Shown here one piece after another: positions 51,651 to 60,158 of a DNA stretch of 64,000 nt. A model generated the notes under the pieces. It was not told the origin of the DNA. It ran no database searches and worked only from the letters and a program-made list of their open reading frames with translations. Origin of the DNA: Paenibacillus oryzae (lineage in GTDB: Bacteria > Bacillota > Bacilli > Paenibacillales > Paenibacillaceae); NCBI RefSeq assembly GCF_001675045.1, contig NZ_LYPA01000028.1, positions 33,530-97,529 on the forward strand. Reading direction: 5' to 3'. Position numbers and translations under genes: made by a program. Numbering within the stretch: the stretch's first letter is position 1; every line of letters starts with the position of its first letter.

Positions 51651-52421
51651 ATGATATTAGAAAAAGTTATAAATAGAATTGTAATACAAAGTGAATATAA
51701 GGATTTTGTTGATAAGTATATAGATAGTATACTTACCGAATTTAAAGGGAAGATTCATAGCATTTATATGTGTGGCTCAATTCCAAAAGGAACTGCTATT
51801 CCTTTTAAGTCAGATGCAGACTTTACTATTGTATGTGTAAATCCCAAAGATATTGATTACGGAAGATTATCAAATATTAAAGGCAGGCTTTTGGAGGAAT
51901 ATCCAATATTAACTAAGATTGATACGATAATTTGCTCGATTGACGATGTATTAAGTAAACCAAATGAGTGGGGTTTTTGGGTTAAGATCATTTGTGTTTG
52001 CGTATATGGTCATGACGTTGGTGAAAAAGTACCACCGATCATTATTTCTCCAGAGTTCATTTTAGACTTAAATAAAGAGACCAAGGAGGAAGTAGATCGT
52101 GTACATAGAGTTTTACTTACTAATGCTAGTGATAGCACATTGAAAACTAGATATATTAAAGGTTACTCTAAGAGATTAATTCGTGCATTATACTCATTGG
52201 TTTTAGAAGATACAGGTGTATGGCAAGATGACATGATTATGATGAAAAATGCCATAATAAATTATTGTGAGATTGATTCCACTTTAGTTGATTATCTGTA
52301 TGCTTGTTACTTGGATAGTAATGTACTTGTTGAAGAGTTTCTGGGAATTGCAGATGAAGTGTATTGTTATTTTGAGAACGCCTTAAATGCAATGGCTGCT
52401 TCCAGAACTTCTTTCGGCTAA
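51651..52421 (+). CDS. nucleotidyltransferase-domain protein (low GC)
   Basis: A 256-residue protein with the nucleotidyltransferase core MCGSIPKGTAIPFKSDADFTIV (about 41-62), the GSxxxG...DxD pattern of NTP_transf_2 folds that includes aminoglycoside nucleotidyltransferases and minimal toxins/antitoxins. The rest is helical (KGYSKRLIRALYSLVLEDTG) and suits a substrate-binding domain. AGGAGGAG precedes ATG 51651. Its base composition is clearly AT-richer than neighbours, and a 17-bp inverted repeat brackets it, so it was probably acquired. Antibiotic modification is possible but not shown. Confidence 0.75.
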   Translation: MILEKVINRIVIQSEYKDFVDKYIDSILTEFKGKIHSIYMCGSIPKGTAIPFKSDADFTIVCVNPKDIDYGRLSNIKGRLLEEYPILTKIDTIICSIDDVLSKPNEWGFWVKIICVCVYGHDVGEKVPPIIISPEFILDLNKETKEEVDRVHRVLLTNASDSTLKTRYIKGYSKRLIRALYSLVLEDTGVWQDDMIMMKNAIINYCEIDSTLVDYLYACYLDSNVLVEEFLGIADEVYCYFENALNAMAASRTSFG

Positions 52422-52422
52422 C
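52406..52422 (-). repeat. right arm of 17-bp inverted repeat, overlapping the stop codon
   Basis: AACTTCTTTCGGCTAAC covers the last codons and TAA of the nucleotidyltransferase gene and is the exact complement of 51613-51629. Confidence 0.85.
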
Positions 52423-52763
52423 ACGATATTGCCGCTCCGGGTCACACGGAGAAGCGAGTGATAATTGTAAGAAGACAGGCAGCTGGTCACAGAAAATGAT
52501 CAGCTGCCTTTGTCAGATAAACGCATCAAGTTAAGGTTAACGGGATACAGGAACAAAGTGGAAATAGAGCTATATAAAATAGAGCTATATAATGTATGAC
52601 ACTAAACTAAGACAGAGTATTAACAAGGGCTTTTCATGATTTATATACATATGTACAAAATACGAGTTTTGTGTAAATGTATTGATGTGAAAGTAAAAAG
52701 TTCCGTTATGACTTCGTTTTCATTGTCCAGTAACATTTTATCTAAATTAGGAAAATCCACTCC
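52422..52763. other. intergenic region with hairpin and tandem repeat
   Basis: A hairpin, AGGCAGCTGGTCA (52477-52489) with TGATCAGCTGCCT (52497-52509), 13 bp with one G-U, then TTTGTC, likely terminates the nucleotidyltransferase gene. AATAGAGCTATATAA is present twice in tandem at 52563-52592. The remaining AT-rich sequence up to 52763 shows no credible gene. Confidence 0.6.
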
Positions 52764-53474
52764 TTATCTCTGGAGTGGATTCTTTATAGGTTTATTGAAT
52801 TTATTCTTTATATGCATACATTTTTTCAAATGTAAAAAAATATGTCTTGTTGCAGGCATAAGCATTAACCCAGCAATGCTTTTCTTTCTCCAATAATCGG
52901 CTAACCAACTCGCATTTTGCGTAACTGCATTTTCATCAAACAATCGTTTGATTCTTTTTGGGTCAACCTTTTCTTTTAATTGTCCGGGAGTCATCATTGA
53001 TATGATTTGTCGTGTTTGCTTTCCGACGGCTGTTCTATATGCCAATAATGCTTCAAAATTTATACTTGAACTTAGCTCAACAATGTCCTCTTCAATCATC
53101 TCATTACCAGAATGCGAAAATCTTGTATCCATTTTTTCAAACCAATTTCCACCATAAAGAACTTGTTGATCATCAGCGACCAAAATACTCATGGTCATGT
53201 CCTCAATCCGGGAGATGTGCCAAAGGTGCCATGCAATAGAATTTTTTGTATTAGGGAGAGTTACTGGATACTTTCTAAAGGTTATTTCATTCAAATTCTC
53301 TACAACTGCATCTTTTAGTGTTTGCTTACCCGCATTTCCAACCTCTGAAGAGTGTAACCAAGCATGTAGTGAAAGAAATAATTGAATCGCTTGAGAATGT
53401 TCTTGAGGTTTTGAAATGATTTCATTTAATGCCTTATGGTTTTCGCTCCAAGATCGTTGTTCGTCCATGTCCAT
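52764..53474 (-). CDS. DinB-superfamily four-helix protein
   Basis: A 236-residue protein. The segment NSIAWHLWHISRIEDMTM (about 77-94) and the terminal MPATRHIFLHLKKC supply the three metal-binding His of the DinB/YfiT-like fold. GGGGAGAG lies nine bases before ATG 53474. Such proteins include thiol-transferase-like and uncharacterised stress proteins. The C-terminal basic tail (KNKFNKPIKNPLQR) is unusual. The role is unknown. Confidence 0.75.
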   Translation of the reverse strand: MDMDEQRSWSENHKALNEIISKPQEHSQAIQLFLSLHAWLHSSEVGNAGKQTLKDAVVENLNEITFRKYPVTLPNTKNSIAWHLWHISRIEDMTMSILVADDQQVLYGGNWFEKMDTRFSHSGNEMIEEDIVELSSSINFEALLAYRTAVGKQTRQIISMMTPGQLKEKVDPKRIKRLFDENAVTQNASWLADYWRKKSIAGLMLMPATRHIFLHLKKCMHIKNKFNKPIKNPLQR

Positions 53475-53512
53475 TGAAATAAACTCTCCCCTTTTGGTTT
53501 CGGTTTGTTTCG

Positions 53513-53989
53513 TTAGATTTTATCTACTGGGAAATATAACGACAATTCGCCATTATCATCTTTGGGATTATAAAATTCTTGAATCGCTCCAACGATCGCG
53601 AAGTTGTTTTCTGGTAAATAAGCGTCAATCATATATTTAAAAATCTCTTGATAAGAATCTTGTGTACATTTAATAACAGCATACTTGAATGCAGGAATGG
53701 TCCATTTGGTCCAACCAATCGGGGCTCTAGCTTCGTCAGCAACTTCACATCCAGCTAAATATTTTCCTTCCTCCTTCCATCTTTCAAAATTCTCATCAAC
53801 ATCACTCATAGCCCCCCATATTCCAGCAATGTTACCCTCAGTATCCAACTTAGCAAAATTACTTATCTCTGCAAAGTTACTGTTGGCCTCTTGCCATAAT
53901 GGTGGTATCCACATTGGGCCTTCAATTGCCGCACCTTGCCCCATTTTACCAATAACTGAGAATTGTCGCTTTTCAATTATTTCAACCAC
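53513..53989 (-). CDS. GyrI-like small-molecule-binding protein
   Basis: A 158-residue protein consisting only of the AraC effector-binding/GyrI-like fold (EIIEKRQFSVIGKMGQG at the start, WGAMSDVDENFERWKEEGKYLAGCEV, VIKCTQDSYQEIFKYMIDAYLPEN). Stand-alone members bind drugs or hydrolyse toxins. It lies upstream of the DinB-like gene on the same strand, 38 bases apart, and the two may form an operon. Confidence 0.83.
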   Translation of the reverse strand: MVEIIEKRQFSVIGKMGQGAAIEGPMWIPPLWQEANSNFAEISNFAKLDTEGNIAGIWGAMSDVDENFERWKEEGKYLAGCEVADEARAPIGWTKWTIPAFKYAVIKCTQDSYQEIFKYMIDAYLPENNFAIVGAIQEFYNPKDDNGELSLYFPVDKI

Positions 53990-54295
53990 TGTTCTTCCTC
54001 CCTTATTTACAAAGTTAAATACTCTCGCACCAAAAATATGGAATTATTTGTTCATACGGAAAAATTTTAAACTAAAGCCCATCTTTTATCAATGAGTTCT
54101 CGCAAAAATTTGCAATTGCATGTTATAAAACATAAAAGTTCGTACTTTGACCTGAAAGCAAAAAAGTGCCGCTATGACTGAGATGTCATGCGGCACAAAG
54201 TTCGGATTTTTCTGTTGCTGCACATCTGTCCGGCTACTTTTTGAGCTCTCACTTATAATTTTTTATAATTGTAAATATTACCTCGTTCACTGCCA

Positions 54296-54412
54296 TCGTT
54301 TCTCTACTCCCTCGTAGAAATGAAGGTTGGTATAAAAGTGTACTTTACCGTTCTCGATCAAAAACTCTTGATAACATCCGCCAGCTGGTTTGTAATCTCG
54401 ACGATTATTCTT
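54296..54412 (-). pseudogene. 39-codon gene remnant
   Basis: Minus-strand frame without a start: NNRRDYKPAGGCYQEF... ending HFYEGVEKRWQ and TGA. Composition is protein-like and it is followed by the terminator at 54196-54166, as if the 3' end of a gene survived. Family not recognised. Confidence 0.35.
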
Positions 54413-54431
54413 TTATCGTTCGTATACAAAA

Positions 54432-54476
54432 AAGCTCAAAAAACGGTTGGTATCTCACCCCCAGTTTTTTGAGCTT
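54432..54476. terminator. bidirectional 13-bp terminator
   Basis: AAGCTCAAAAAAC (54432-54444) and GTTTTTTGAGCTT (54464-54476) are perfectly complementary. On the minus strand it lies 54 bases past the hydrolase stop. Confidence 0.75.
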
Positions 54477-54529
54477 GAATTATGATTTGCGTATCGTGAA
54501 TTTTTGTATAATGCCCTTTTTTAACAGGC

Positions 54530-55516
54530 TTATTTTTGTACCTGATCCATAAAATCCTTCAATTTTTGTGCAATTTCCTTGGATTTTGTATGATGCAGAT
54601 AATGTGTTCCATCCAGTGCAACCATTTCCCCATGGCTGGAACCTGCAATTTGCTCTTCATGAAGTTCAATCCATCCTTCAACCTCTTGATCATGGGCCAC
54701 AACAAACAAAAGAAGCGGAAGCTCTGCCGGGAAAGACAACTGCCGGGCATCTCTGAAGTTGGATGCAGAATGCTGTATTTCATTCAGCATAGTAGCGTTG
54801 TTCTCGTTTACGTTCGCTAACAGCTTCATCTGTTTAACGGTATGCTCGTCAAAGCTCAACCCTGCATAGGGGTCAGGACCAATGCTCTTGAGCAACCTGT
54901 AAAATCCAGACTTTGTGAGAAGATCAAGACTTTCAAACGGCATTAATTCGTCCGTCCCAGGCTGAGTAGGCACACTAGTGTCAATCCCAACAAATGCAGT
55001 TACCTCATCGGGGTAATCATTTATATATTGCAACGCATAGATGCCGGAAATAGAATGCCCCATAAGAATATAACGATCAAGGTTAAGCTGTCCAACCGCC
55101 TCGTGAATTTCACTTGCTATATTTTTTGACGTTCTTTCTTTATCTGTTTTATCGCTTAAACCGTAGCCAAAAGGTTCAACAGCCACAACGGTATAATTAG
55201 GAGACAGCTCCTTAATAAGCATCTCAAAATCAAGCGCCGGCGCCGCTGTTCCGTAGCCTGGCAGAAGAACGATGGTTTCTTCCCCGCTGCCCTGGATTAA
55301 TACATTCATTTTTTTGCCGTCTACCTCAATCTGCTGGCCATACGCTTCAATTTTCTTCAGATCTGATTTATTGCCGAATACATTTACAAGATAAACGGTC
55401 AAAAAGAATAACGCCAGAACAACGATAAATCCTCCAATCAACTTTGCCAATAGAAGACCTATTCTGCGCCCTTTTGATTTCTGCGGTTTTTGTTTGTATC
55501 CCAAAGACTCTGTCAT
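54530..55516 (-). CDS. membrane-anchored alpha/beta hydrolase, paralogue 2
   Basis: A 328-residue protein, related along its full length to the one at 36576-37559. It shares the basic N terminus, membrane anchor (about 20-45), GSGEETIVLLPGYG, EPFGYGLSDKTDKERT, nucleophile elbow MGHSISG, and GTHYLHHTKSKEIA at the C terminus. ATG 55516 has AGGAG at a better distance (nine) than ATG 55522. It lies 130 bases downstream of a histidine kinase gene on the same strand, behind the shared 60-bp promoter block. Confidence 0.88.
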   Translation of the reverse strand: MTESLGYKQKPQKSKGRRIGLLLAKLIGGFIVVLALFFLTVYLVNVFGNKSDLKKIEAYGQQIEVDGKKMNVLIQGSGEETIVLLPGYGTAAPALDFEMLIKELSPNYTVVAVEPFGYGLSDKTDKERTSKNIASEIHEAVGQLNLDRYILMGHSISGIYALQYINDYPDEVTAFVGIDTSVPTQPGTDELMPFESLDLLTKSGFYRLLKSIGPDPYAGLSFDEHTVKQMKLLANVNENNATMLNEIQHSASNFRDARQLSFPAELPLLLFVVAHDQEVEGWIELHEEQIAGSSHGEMVALDGTHYLHHTKSKEIAQKLKDFMDQVQK

Positions 55517-55571
55517 GTTCATCTACTCCTGTCTGTCTATGGCGGTATGTGCTCCATCCATTGTGTTCATG

Positions 55572-55631
55572 GTTATAGTGTAAGCAATTAAAATGTACTC
55601 TTCATGACACGAATGTGAATGGAATATGAAC
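55572..55631 (-). promoter_or_regulatory. regulated promoter of hydrolase paralogue 2 (shared 60-bp block)
   Basis: On the minus strand: GTTCATATTCC, ATTCACATTC, then TTACACTATAAC 48 bases from the block start, the same length as at 36473-36532 with about 47 of 60 identical bases. It sits between the kinase stop and the hydrolase start. Confidence 0.7.
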
Positions 55632-55645
55632 AGACAAACAAATGG

Positions 55646-57001
55646 TTACTTTATAGGCAACGTGACGCTGATGGTGGTTCCGACGCCAGGCTGGCTTTGA
55701 ACCGCAATATCTCCTCCATGAAGCAATACGATTTGCTTCACGATCGCAAGCCCTATTCCGCTGCCATTGTTTTTTCGTTTATGGGAACGGTCAGCCTTGA
55801 AAAAGCGGTCGAAAATATGCTTTTGATCTTCCTGTGCAATCCCGATACCTTGATCGGTAATGCTGACGACGACATTGGAAGCGTCTTGCCCGATGACAAT
55901 GGAGATTGTTTCGTCAGCTCCCGAAAACTTAATGGCATTAACGATAATATTGCTCCATACCTGATTCAGCAGCTCGTAATCCGCCGTTATTTTGACGGGC
56001 GTTAATTGAAGATCAAATCCAATATTTACAGCAGACCATTGCGGCTGAAGCAAAACAATCACTCTGCGTATTTGTTCATCCAGGCTATACGTGCTGGGCT
56101 GTAGCAGTTGTGAGTTGGACTCAAGCAAACTTAGCTTTAACAAACCATCATTCATTCCAGTCATTCGTTTGGCTTCCTCAATTATAATATCCAGATATCG
56201 CCTTCGCTCATTCTCAGGCAAATCGTCTGCTTTAAGCGCGGCGGCATAACCGGAGATGGAGGTTAGCGGCGACTTGATTTCATGAGAAACATTGCCTACA
56301 AAATCTCTTCTCATTTGCTCAAGTTGTCTCAGATCGTTTGTCATTTGCTCGAAGCTTCGCGCCAAGTCGCCAAGCTCGCCCGTTTGCTTTATATTCAGCT
56401 TGACATCAAAATCGCCTCTGGCTATACGTTTTGTTGCTTTGGTCAGCTTTTTGATTGGTCTGATCAAATAAACCGAAGCAATCAAAATCATCAGACCTCC
56501 AATTAATAAGAAATAGATAATAAACGAATAAATCCACCTCTTTAAAAAGGCTGTTGAAGGCGGCGTCAACGGCTCCACAAACATCGCTTTAACTCCGCTT
56601 TTGGTTTGCAGCGGCATTCCCAATAATACGGCGGAAACCCCGTTAGAATTGACTTGAACCAATTCCCCGGCTAACACCCGTTTAAGTCGCTCCGTCGTTA
56701 CGTTTGCCGGCGTGTGGTCAATTAATGTGCCGTAGGAACGGAATTGACCGGTTTCATCAAAAATTCGGATATAATAGGAATCCAGCTGCTTCATTTCACT
56801 TAGATAAGACTCCGCCTCATCCTCAGGCAACGCCTCGTAGACCCGGACAGTATCCCTCCCAAAATTCAACAAAAGAGTCTGCAGATTTTCATTCAGCTTC
56901 TCCTCGAACACCCATACCGCCACAAAAAAGGCAAGCACCGTGCCAACGACAACAACCGTAAAAAAAGCAAGCACCATACGGATGTACAGTGATTTAATCA
57001 T
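55646..57001 (-). CDS. sensor histidine kinase (HisKA/HATPase, OmpR partner)
   Basis: A 451-residue kinase: membrane segment (about 9-30), outer sensor region to about 155, second membrane segment, HAMP (RPIKKLTKATKRIARGDFDVKL), H box FVGNVSHEIKSPLTSISGY (His about 245), N box LLNQVWSNIIVNAIKFS, then ITDQGIGI and a final GSGIGLAIVKQIV. The start overlaps the regulator's stop by 4 bases (ATGA), so they are translationally coupled. It resembles envelope-stress kinases such as CssS-like or BceS-type with an extracytoplasmic loop. Confidence 0.92.
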   Translation of the reverse strand: MIKSLYIRMVLAFFTVVVVGTVLAFFVAVWVFEEKLNENLQTLLLNFGRDTVRVYEALPEDEAESYLSEMKQLDSYYIRIFDETGQFRSYGTLIDHTPANVTTERLKRVLAGELVQVNSNGVSAVLLGMPLQTKSGVKAMFVEPLTPPSTAFLKRWIYSFIIYFLLIGGLMILIASVYLIRPIKKLTKATKRIARGDFDVKLNIKQTGELGDLARSFEQMTNDLRQLEQMRRDFVGNVSHEIKSPLTSISGYAAALKADDLPENERRRYLDIIIEEAKRMTGMNDGLLKLSLLESNSQLLQPSTYSLDEQIRRVIVLLQPQWSAVNIGFDLQLTPVKITADYELLNQVWSNIIVNAIKFSGADETISIVIGQDASNVVVSITDQGIGIAQEDQKHIFDRFFKADRSHKRKNNGSGIGLAIVKQIVLLHGGDIAVQSQPGVGTTISVTLPIK

Positions 57002-57672
57002 AGCTTGGCCTCAAGCCGGTAGCCTAACCCGCGCACGGTTTCAATCGTAAAATCCTCCGTTGCGGCAAAACGCTCCCGCAGCCGTTTTATATGTACATCT
57101 ATTGTGCGGTCATCCCCGCTGTAATTAAGTCCCCAGATTTGATCGATTAGCTGCTCGCGCGTATAGACCTGGCCTGGCGTCCCAGCAAGCTTGAACAGCA
57201 GCTCGAACTCTTTTAGCGGCAGCGCCATGGCTTCATTTCCTATTGTCACCTTGTAGGTTTGCCTGTCCAGTGTAACATCTCCTAGCTGAATCAACTGCGT
57301 TGCGCCGATCCGGTACCGCTTCAGCAATGCTCTCACGCGAGCCTTTAACTCAAGCGGGTCAAACGGTTTCGTCAAATAGTCGTCTGCTCCAAGCTCAAAG
57401 CCTTTAACCTTTTCCCAGGTTTCGCCTCTTGCGGTCAGCATAAGCATGGGAAGATCCGGATTGGCCCTGCGGAGCTCCTTGCATAACGCCCAGCCATCCA
57501 TAACCGGCATCATAATATCAAGCACAACCAGATCAATCGGCGTCGAGCCATACAGGGACAAGGCTTCCTTGCCATTTACAGCCTCCACCGTCTCAAACCC
57601 GTCATTGCGCAGAAATAAACAAACCAGCTCACGTATGTTGTCATCGTCGTCAGCCACCAATATTGTTGTCAT
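56998..57672 (-). CDS. OmpR/PhoB-family response regulator
   Basis: A 224-residue protein. Start 57672 (MTTILVADDDD) has GAGGAAG upstream; the frame open to 57732 is longer without support. The receiver domain has DDD, phospho-acceptor Asp in VLDIMMP (about 52) and Lys in TKPFDP. The C-terminal winged helix has ALPLKEFELLFKLAGTPGQVYTREQLIDQIWGLNYSGDDRTIDVHIKRLRERF. It likely binds the direct repeats in the two hydrolase promoters (inference from adjacency and repeat layout). Confidence 0.93.
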   Translation of the reverse strand: MTTILVADDDDNIRELVCLFLRNDGFETVEAVNGKEALSLYGSTPIDLVVLDIMMPVMDGWALCKELRRANPDLPMLMLTARGETWEKVKGFELGADDYLTKPFDPLELKARVRALLKRYRIGATQLIQLGDVTLDRQTYKVTIGNEAMALPLKEFELLFKLAGTPGQVYTREQLIDQIWGLNYSGDDRTIDVHIKRLRERFAATEDFTIETVRGLGYRLEAKL

Positions 57673-57767
57673 ACGCTTCCTCTTCCTTTCCTTCACATGC
57701 GCATATTCATAGCTGCAAAACCAGTATAGCAAAGTAAAGGCGCAACATGCCAGAATAGTCGTACAAT

Positions 57768-57848
57768 AAAAAAAGACAACCGAAACGCTCCTCTTCTATC
57801 TCCGTTGCCGGCAAGAGAAGCGTCCACTCCCGTTGTCTTCTTCCAACT
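57768..57848 (-). terminator. long hairpin terminator after hisA-like gene
   Basis: On the minus strand AAGACAAC...GTTGTCTT outer arms and an inner ACGCTTCTCTT/AAGAGGAGCGT pairing form a long stem ended by seven T. Confidence 0.65.
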
Positions 57849-57861
57849 TCTTGAATTATTG

Positions 57862-58623
57862 TTATTGTCCGCCGTTTAAGCTGCGGCTATATGCCACTAC
57901 ATCAGCGTAAGGCAATTTACCGCCAAAAATATCAAGCGCGCTGCCAATCGTTAAGTCCAGCTTGCCTTCCGACAAGGCATTGAATTGCTCCATATCGGCA
58001 AGCGATCTGGCCCCCCCGGCATACGTTGTTGGTATGGTGGTCCAAGCAGCCAGATCCCGAACCAGGCTTTGCTGAATGCCGCTTTGTTTGCCCTCTACAT
58101 CCACGGCATGAATCAGAAATTCACAGCAATACGACTCCAGATAGGCCACATTGGCCGGATTCACCTCAAAATCGCTGAATACTCGCCATTGATCCGTCAC
58201 AACAAACCATTTGCCGTCCTTTTCCTTACAGCTCAAATCAATGACCAGACGCTCCTTGCCGACTTCGGACAAAATAGCATCCAGGTTCTGCGTATTGAGC
58301 TTCCCGCCTTGAAAAATATACGAAGTGACGATGACGGCGCTTGCCCCCATCTCCAGATACTTCGATGCGTTTTCGGCTTTGATGCCGCCGCCAACCTGAA
58401 GCCCGCCGGGGTAGGCCTGAAGCGCACGCGAAGCAGCGTCCTCATTACCGGGGCCAAGCATAATGACATGACCGCCAGTTAACTGATCATTGCGAAACAT
58501 ATCGGCATAATAAACAGAATCATGTCCCGACACAAAATTTTCCACCAAGGCGTCATTTAACGTTTCGCCTACAATTTGTTTTACTTTTCCGTCATGCAAA
58601 TCGATACAAGGTCTAAATTTCAA
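57862..58623 (-). CDS. hisA: eukaryote-type HisA (ProFAR isomerase)
   Basis: A 253-residue protein from TTG 58623 (M-KFRPCIDLHDGK; the frame to 58647 is longer). HisA converts ProFAR to PRFAR in histidine synthesis. Visible marks are CIDLHDGKVKQIVG, FVSGHDSVYYADMF, GGHVIMLGPGNEDAA, LQVGGGI, VIVTSYIFQGGKLN, LVIDLSCKEKDGKWFV, FLIHAVDVEGKQSGI, TTYAGGARSL and DLTIGSALDIFGG. These insertions and block spellings match the fungal/plant HIS6 form rather than ordinary bacterial HisA as I recall them. No other his gene is nearby. Confidence 0.85.
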   Translation of the reverse strand: MKFRPCIDLHDGKVKQIVGETLNDALVENFVSGHDSVYYADMFRNDQLTGGHVIMLGPGNEDAASRALQAYPGGLQVGGGIKAENASKYLEMGASAVIVTSYIFQGGKLNTQNLDAILSEVGKERLVIDLSCKEKDGKWFVVTDQWRVFSDFEVNPANVAYLESYCCEFLIHAVDVEGKQSGIQQSLVRDLAAWTTIPTTYAGGARSLADMEQFNALSEGKLDLTIGSALDIFGGKLPYADVVAYSRSLNGGQ

Positions 58624-58681
58624 TGCTCTGCCCCGTTTCTTTTTCAATAGTTACTTTCAAACTTCGGTTGCTTGCAAAACA

Positions 58682-60109
58682 TCAGGATTGCTTTGCCCCG
58701 GCTTTTTGTCCCGGCTCGTTCTGCTCATGCTCCAGCTTGGGCACAAAAAAGGAAAGCAGCAATACGCCGACGCATAGCCAAGCCACCCATACAAAAATAT
58801 GATGAAGGCTTGCCTCCAGCACGACAGGATCAATATCATTGGCCTCCCCCGTGTGCAGCAGCAGACCAAACAACGTAATCCCAAGCGTTTGACCCAAGGT
58901 TCGGATAAAATTGTTGCTGGCAACCGCAGCGCCTCTAATCTCGGCCCCTACAGATGAAGTAACAGCAATAGTCATGGAGGTCAGTACAAGTCCAAAGGAC
59001 ATGCCCGCGCAAAAGGTAAACAGGATCAACAACGCAATCGGCGTCCCGTTGCTAACGAGCGCAAAACCCGCGCTGCCGATAAGCAGCAGGCAAGCGGCCA
59101 GAAGGCTGATCGCCCGCAATCCCAGACGGGCAATCAGATTGCCTGCCAGAATGGAGCCTAACGGCCAGGCGATCGACAACGGAATCATCAAGATGCCGGA
59201 ATACGTAGCGGAATAACCCTCCACCCCTTGGAACCACAGCGGCAAATAAAAAATAACAGCGACATTGACCAGACATAGCAGAAAGCTGATGCCGTTTGCC
59301 ATACTGATGACCCGATTGCGAAACAGCTTAAACGGGATCATCGGCTCTGGGGACCTTTTTTCAATCCATGCAAACGCCGAAAGGAAAATGACCGCCATTG
59401 CAAAATACGGCAGCACCTCCGCCCAACCAGCCTGCTGTCCCGTCTCGCCGCCCACCAGACTCAAAGCATAGAGCAGCCCGAACATCCCGATGGCAAAGGT
59501 AATAATACCGGGGTAGTCGATATATTTCTTTTTTCGCTCCACTTTATCCTTCAAGGACACGGAGAGCAAATATAGCGCAACCGCGCCAAACGGCAAATTC
59601 ATATAAAATATGGCACGCCATGACACATAATCGACTAGCAGGCCGCCAATTAATGGTCCTGAAATACCGGCAATTCCCCAAATACTGGACATCCATCCCT
59701 GGACCTTAGCCCGTTGCTGGAAGGGATACAGATCGCCGATAATAGTATAAGGAATTGTTGTTAAAGCGCCAGCTCCCAGTCCCTGCAGGCCGCGAAACAA
59801 AATAAGCTGGCTCATCGATTGCGCTATGCCCGATAACATGGAACCGCTTAAGAAAATGGAAGCTCCAATGATAAACATTGTTTTTCGCCCGTACAAATCC
59901 GATAATTTCCCGTAAATCGGCGTAGTAATAACACTGGCAAGCAAATAAATGGAGATGACCCAGCTATACAGCTGAACGCCGGACAGCTCTCCCGTAATTT
60001 TGGGCATGGCAGTACCAACGATTGTTCCTTCAATGGCCGCCAGAAAGGTTGCGACAAACAAAGCAACCGTTACTTTTTTTCTGGAGCCCGATTGGCTGCT
60101 TGCATTCAT
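58682..60109 (-). CDS. MFS drug transporter, DHA2 (14-helix) family
   Basis: A 475-residue transporter with about 14 hydrophobic segments. DHA2 features include ATFLAAIEGTIVGTAMPKI at the first helix, LSDLYGRKTMFIIGA (motif A, loop 2-3), LQGLGAGALTTIPYTIIGDLYP (helix 4, motif B region) and GIAGISGPLIGGLLVDYVSWRAIFYMNLP (motif C, helix 5). It resembles EmrB/Bmr3-like multidrug exporters. AGGGAA lies near ATG 60109. The reason for its placement next to hisA is not clear. Confidence 0.92.
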   Translation of the reverse strand: MNASSQSGSRKKVTVALFVATFLAAIEGTIVGTAMPKITGELSGVQLYSWVISIYLLASVITTPIYGKLSDLYGRKTMFIIGASIFLSGSMLSGIAQSMSQLILFRGLQGLGAGALTTIPYTIIGDLYPFQQRAKVQGWMSSIWGIAGISGPLIGGLLVDYVSWRAIFYMNLPFGAVALYLLSVSLKDKVERKKKYIDYPGIITFAIGMFGLLYALSLVGGETGQQAGWAEVLPYFAMAVIFLSAFAWIEKRSPEPMIPFKLFRNRVISMANGISFLLCLVNVAVIFYLPLWFQGVEGYSATYSGILMIPLSIAWPLGSILAGNLIARLGLRAISLLAACLLLIGSAGFALVSNGTPIALLILFTFCAGMSFGLVLTSMTIAVTSSVGAEIRGAAVASNNFIRTLGQTLGITLFGLLLHTGEANDIDPVVLEASLHHIFVWVAWLCVGVLLLSFFVPKLEHEQNEPGQKAGAKQS

Positions 60110-60158
60110 AGTTTTGTTCCCTTCGCTTGACTTAAGCAGAGAAACTGATAATTATCGC

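Larger units (their letters stand above)
53990..54529. other. intergenic region with two terminators and a gene remnant
   Basis: A minus-strand terminator (54166-54196) pairs GTGCCGC/GCGGCAC with inner ATGAC/GTCAT and has A/T tracts outside. A second hairpin at 54432-54476 is listed separately. Between them a minus-strand coding remnant (54296-54412) is visible. No intact gene. Confidence 0.6.
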
